DNA from: Rhodospirillales bacterium
GTDB taxonomy: Bacteria; Pseudomonadota; Alphaproteobacteria; Rhodospirillales; Thalassospiraceae
Assembly: GCA_019634165.1 (NCBI GenBank)
Contig: JAHQVT010000005.1
Coordinates: 62,001 to 126,000, forward strand
Length of the DNA: 64,000 bases
Reading direction: 5' to 3'
Shown: one piece after another, positions 63,320 through 64,000 of the stretch
How the letters are laid out: every line of letters begins with the position of its first letter
Position numbering within the stretch: the stretch's first letter is position 1
Made by a program: the position numbers and the translations under genes
Notes under the pieces: generated by a model
The model's database searches: none
What the model saw: the letters and a program-made list of their open reading frames with translations, nothing else
What the model was told of the DNA's origin: nothing

Positions 63320-64000
63320 ATGTTGATGAAATTCACCCTTGCGGGCTCAGAAATTGATTTTGACATTGTCCATTGTACGGTTGCCGGTTGGACCGGCCGC
63401 GATGCCAGTGCCATTCAGCACCATATTGATGAACTGGCAGCGATCGGCGTGAAGCCGCCATCAACTGTGCCGCTTTATTACCGGACCGCATCGGGCATGG
63501 TGACCCAGCAAGATGTGATTGAAGTGGTCGGTACCGGCACATCGGGCGAGATTGAGCCATTTCTGATTGCAAAGGATGGCACGCTTTATCTTGGTCTGGC
63601 ATCAGACCATACCGACCGCGAACTTGAAGCCCATTCGGTCGCACTTTCCAAACAGATTTGCGAGAAACCTGTCGCGTCGGAAATCTGGCGGTTTGACGAG
63701 GTTAAAGACCATATTGAACAGATCGAAATGCGGTCATGGGTTCAAGAAAAAGACGGTGATGACTGGGTGCTTTATCAAGAAGGATTGATTGCATCCATTC
63801 GGCCTTTGAGCGACCTGATCGAAGGTTCTGGACTTATGAGCACGGCGGGCAAAGGCAAGGCATCGGTGATGCTGTGTGGTACCCTTGGGGCAAAGGGCGG
63901 TGTGCGTCCGGCACGTCGTTTCAAAATGGCATTGCATGACCCGGTGCTTGATCGCACCATTGAGTGCGCCTATGACATTAATGAACTGCCCGAAATCGCC
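63320..64000 (+). CDS. DUF2848 family protein (truncated by window end)
   Basis: 227 codons are visible and the frame is open at the right edge. The protein begins MLMKFTLAGSEIDFDIVHCTVAGWTGRD, continues with HIDELAAIGVKPPSTVPLYYR, and matches the DUF2848 pattern seen beside TRAP and DUF1445 genes. A role in hydrolysing the imported compound, or its product, is inferred from context. Last seen gene of the cluster. Confidence 0.85.
   Translation, partial: MLMKFTLAGSEIDFDIVHCTVAGWTGRDASAIQHHIDELAAIGVKPPSTVPLYYRTASGMVTQQDVIEVVGTGTSGEIEPFLIAKDGTLYLGLASDHTDRELEAHSVALSKQICEKPVASEIWRFDEVKDHIEQIEMRSWVQEKDGDDWVLYQEGLIASIRPLSDLIEGSGLMSTAGKGKASVMLCGTLGAKGGVRPARRFKMALHDPVLDRTIECAYDINELPEIA

Overview
The window reads as a chromosomal segment of a Gram-negative alphaproteobacterium of the Rhodospirillales type, most like Thalassospira. 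This is judged from gene content and protein style, not from a database search. It carries an alphaproteobacterial PhaR, a cytochrome bc1 operon, a heptose epimerase for LPS, a ubiK-ybjN-proC neighbourhood, and AhpC/AhpD under OxyR. Most of the window is gene-dense, moderately GC-rich core genome. I saw no rRNA, tRNA, CRISPR array, integrase or transposase.

Layout. 1-6.9 kb is a polyhydroxyalkanoate (PHA) region: phaR (cut by the left edge), a PHA-synthase partner gene overlapping phaC, a Gate-domain membrane protein, an Lrp-type regulator, phaA and phaB. 7.1-10.6 kb is a GDP-L-fucose cassette (manC-gmd-fcl) whose base composition falls towards AT along its length. 10.8-25.5 kb is core: a P-loop kinase, gloB, a methyltransferase, two periplasmic binding-like proteins, a LysE exporter, petABC, trmL-hemF, a GST, ilvE with a divergent MarR regulator, and an OmpR-type two-component pair. 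25.5-30.3 kb is an accessory surface island: an autotransporter with a G10 tract just before its start, a 270-bp repeat element between convergent genes, a tail-collar-domain protein, and a protein-arginine-methyltransferase-like enzyme. 30.4-33.1 kb holds a nitroreductase, an FCD-GntR regulator and ferredoxin-NADP reductase, linked by two copies of one palindrome. 33.1-57.2 kb is mostly core: csaA, the phasin gene phaP, a TetR regulator, proC, ybjN, ubiK, hldD, lgt, an NDUFAF7-like methyltransferase, pgeF, a lipoprotein, prs, rplY, pth, ychF, a GATase, a DUF2478 protein, an alcohol dehydrogenase, a rhomboid protease, oxyR/ahpC-ahpD, a hydrolase, an aspartate aminotransferase and uvrB. 57.2-64 kb holds msrP and a LysR / DUF1445 / TRAP transporter / DUF2848 uptake-and-catabolism cluster that runs off the right edge.

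How the parts work together. phaA and phaB make (R)-3-hydroxybutyryl-CoA, phaC with its putative partner polymerises it, phaP coats the granule, and PhaR probably controls the set through a shared TGC-N3-GCR site upstream of several of these genes. A further copy of that site lies between petABC and trmL-hemF.

The most unusual region is 26.09-30.3 kb. The poly-G tract there has the hallmarks of a phase-variation switch: adding one G would put an upstream ATG in frame with the autotransporter. The adjacent element has terminal inverted repeats that contain the stop codons of both convergent genes. The methyltransferase has the double-glutamate spacing of true PRMTs and sits in an apparent operon with the collar protein. 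Other leads are a G-quadruplex-capable 8-bp repeat array in the ybjN 3' region, a paired stem-loop between ahpC and ahpD, and the catabolic cluster of unknown substrate at the right edge.
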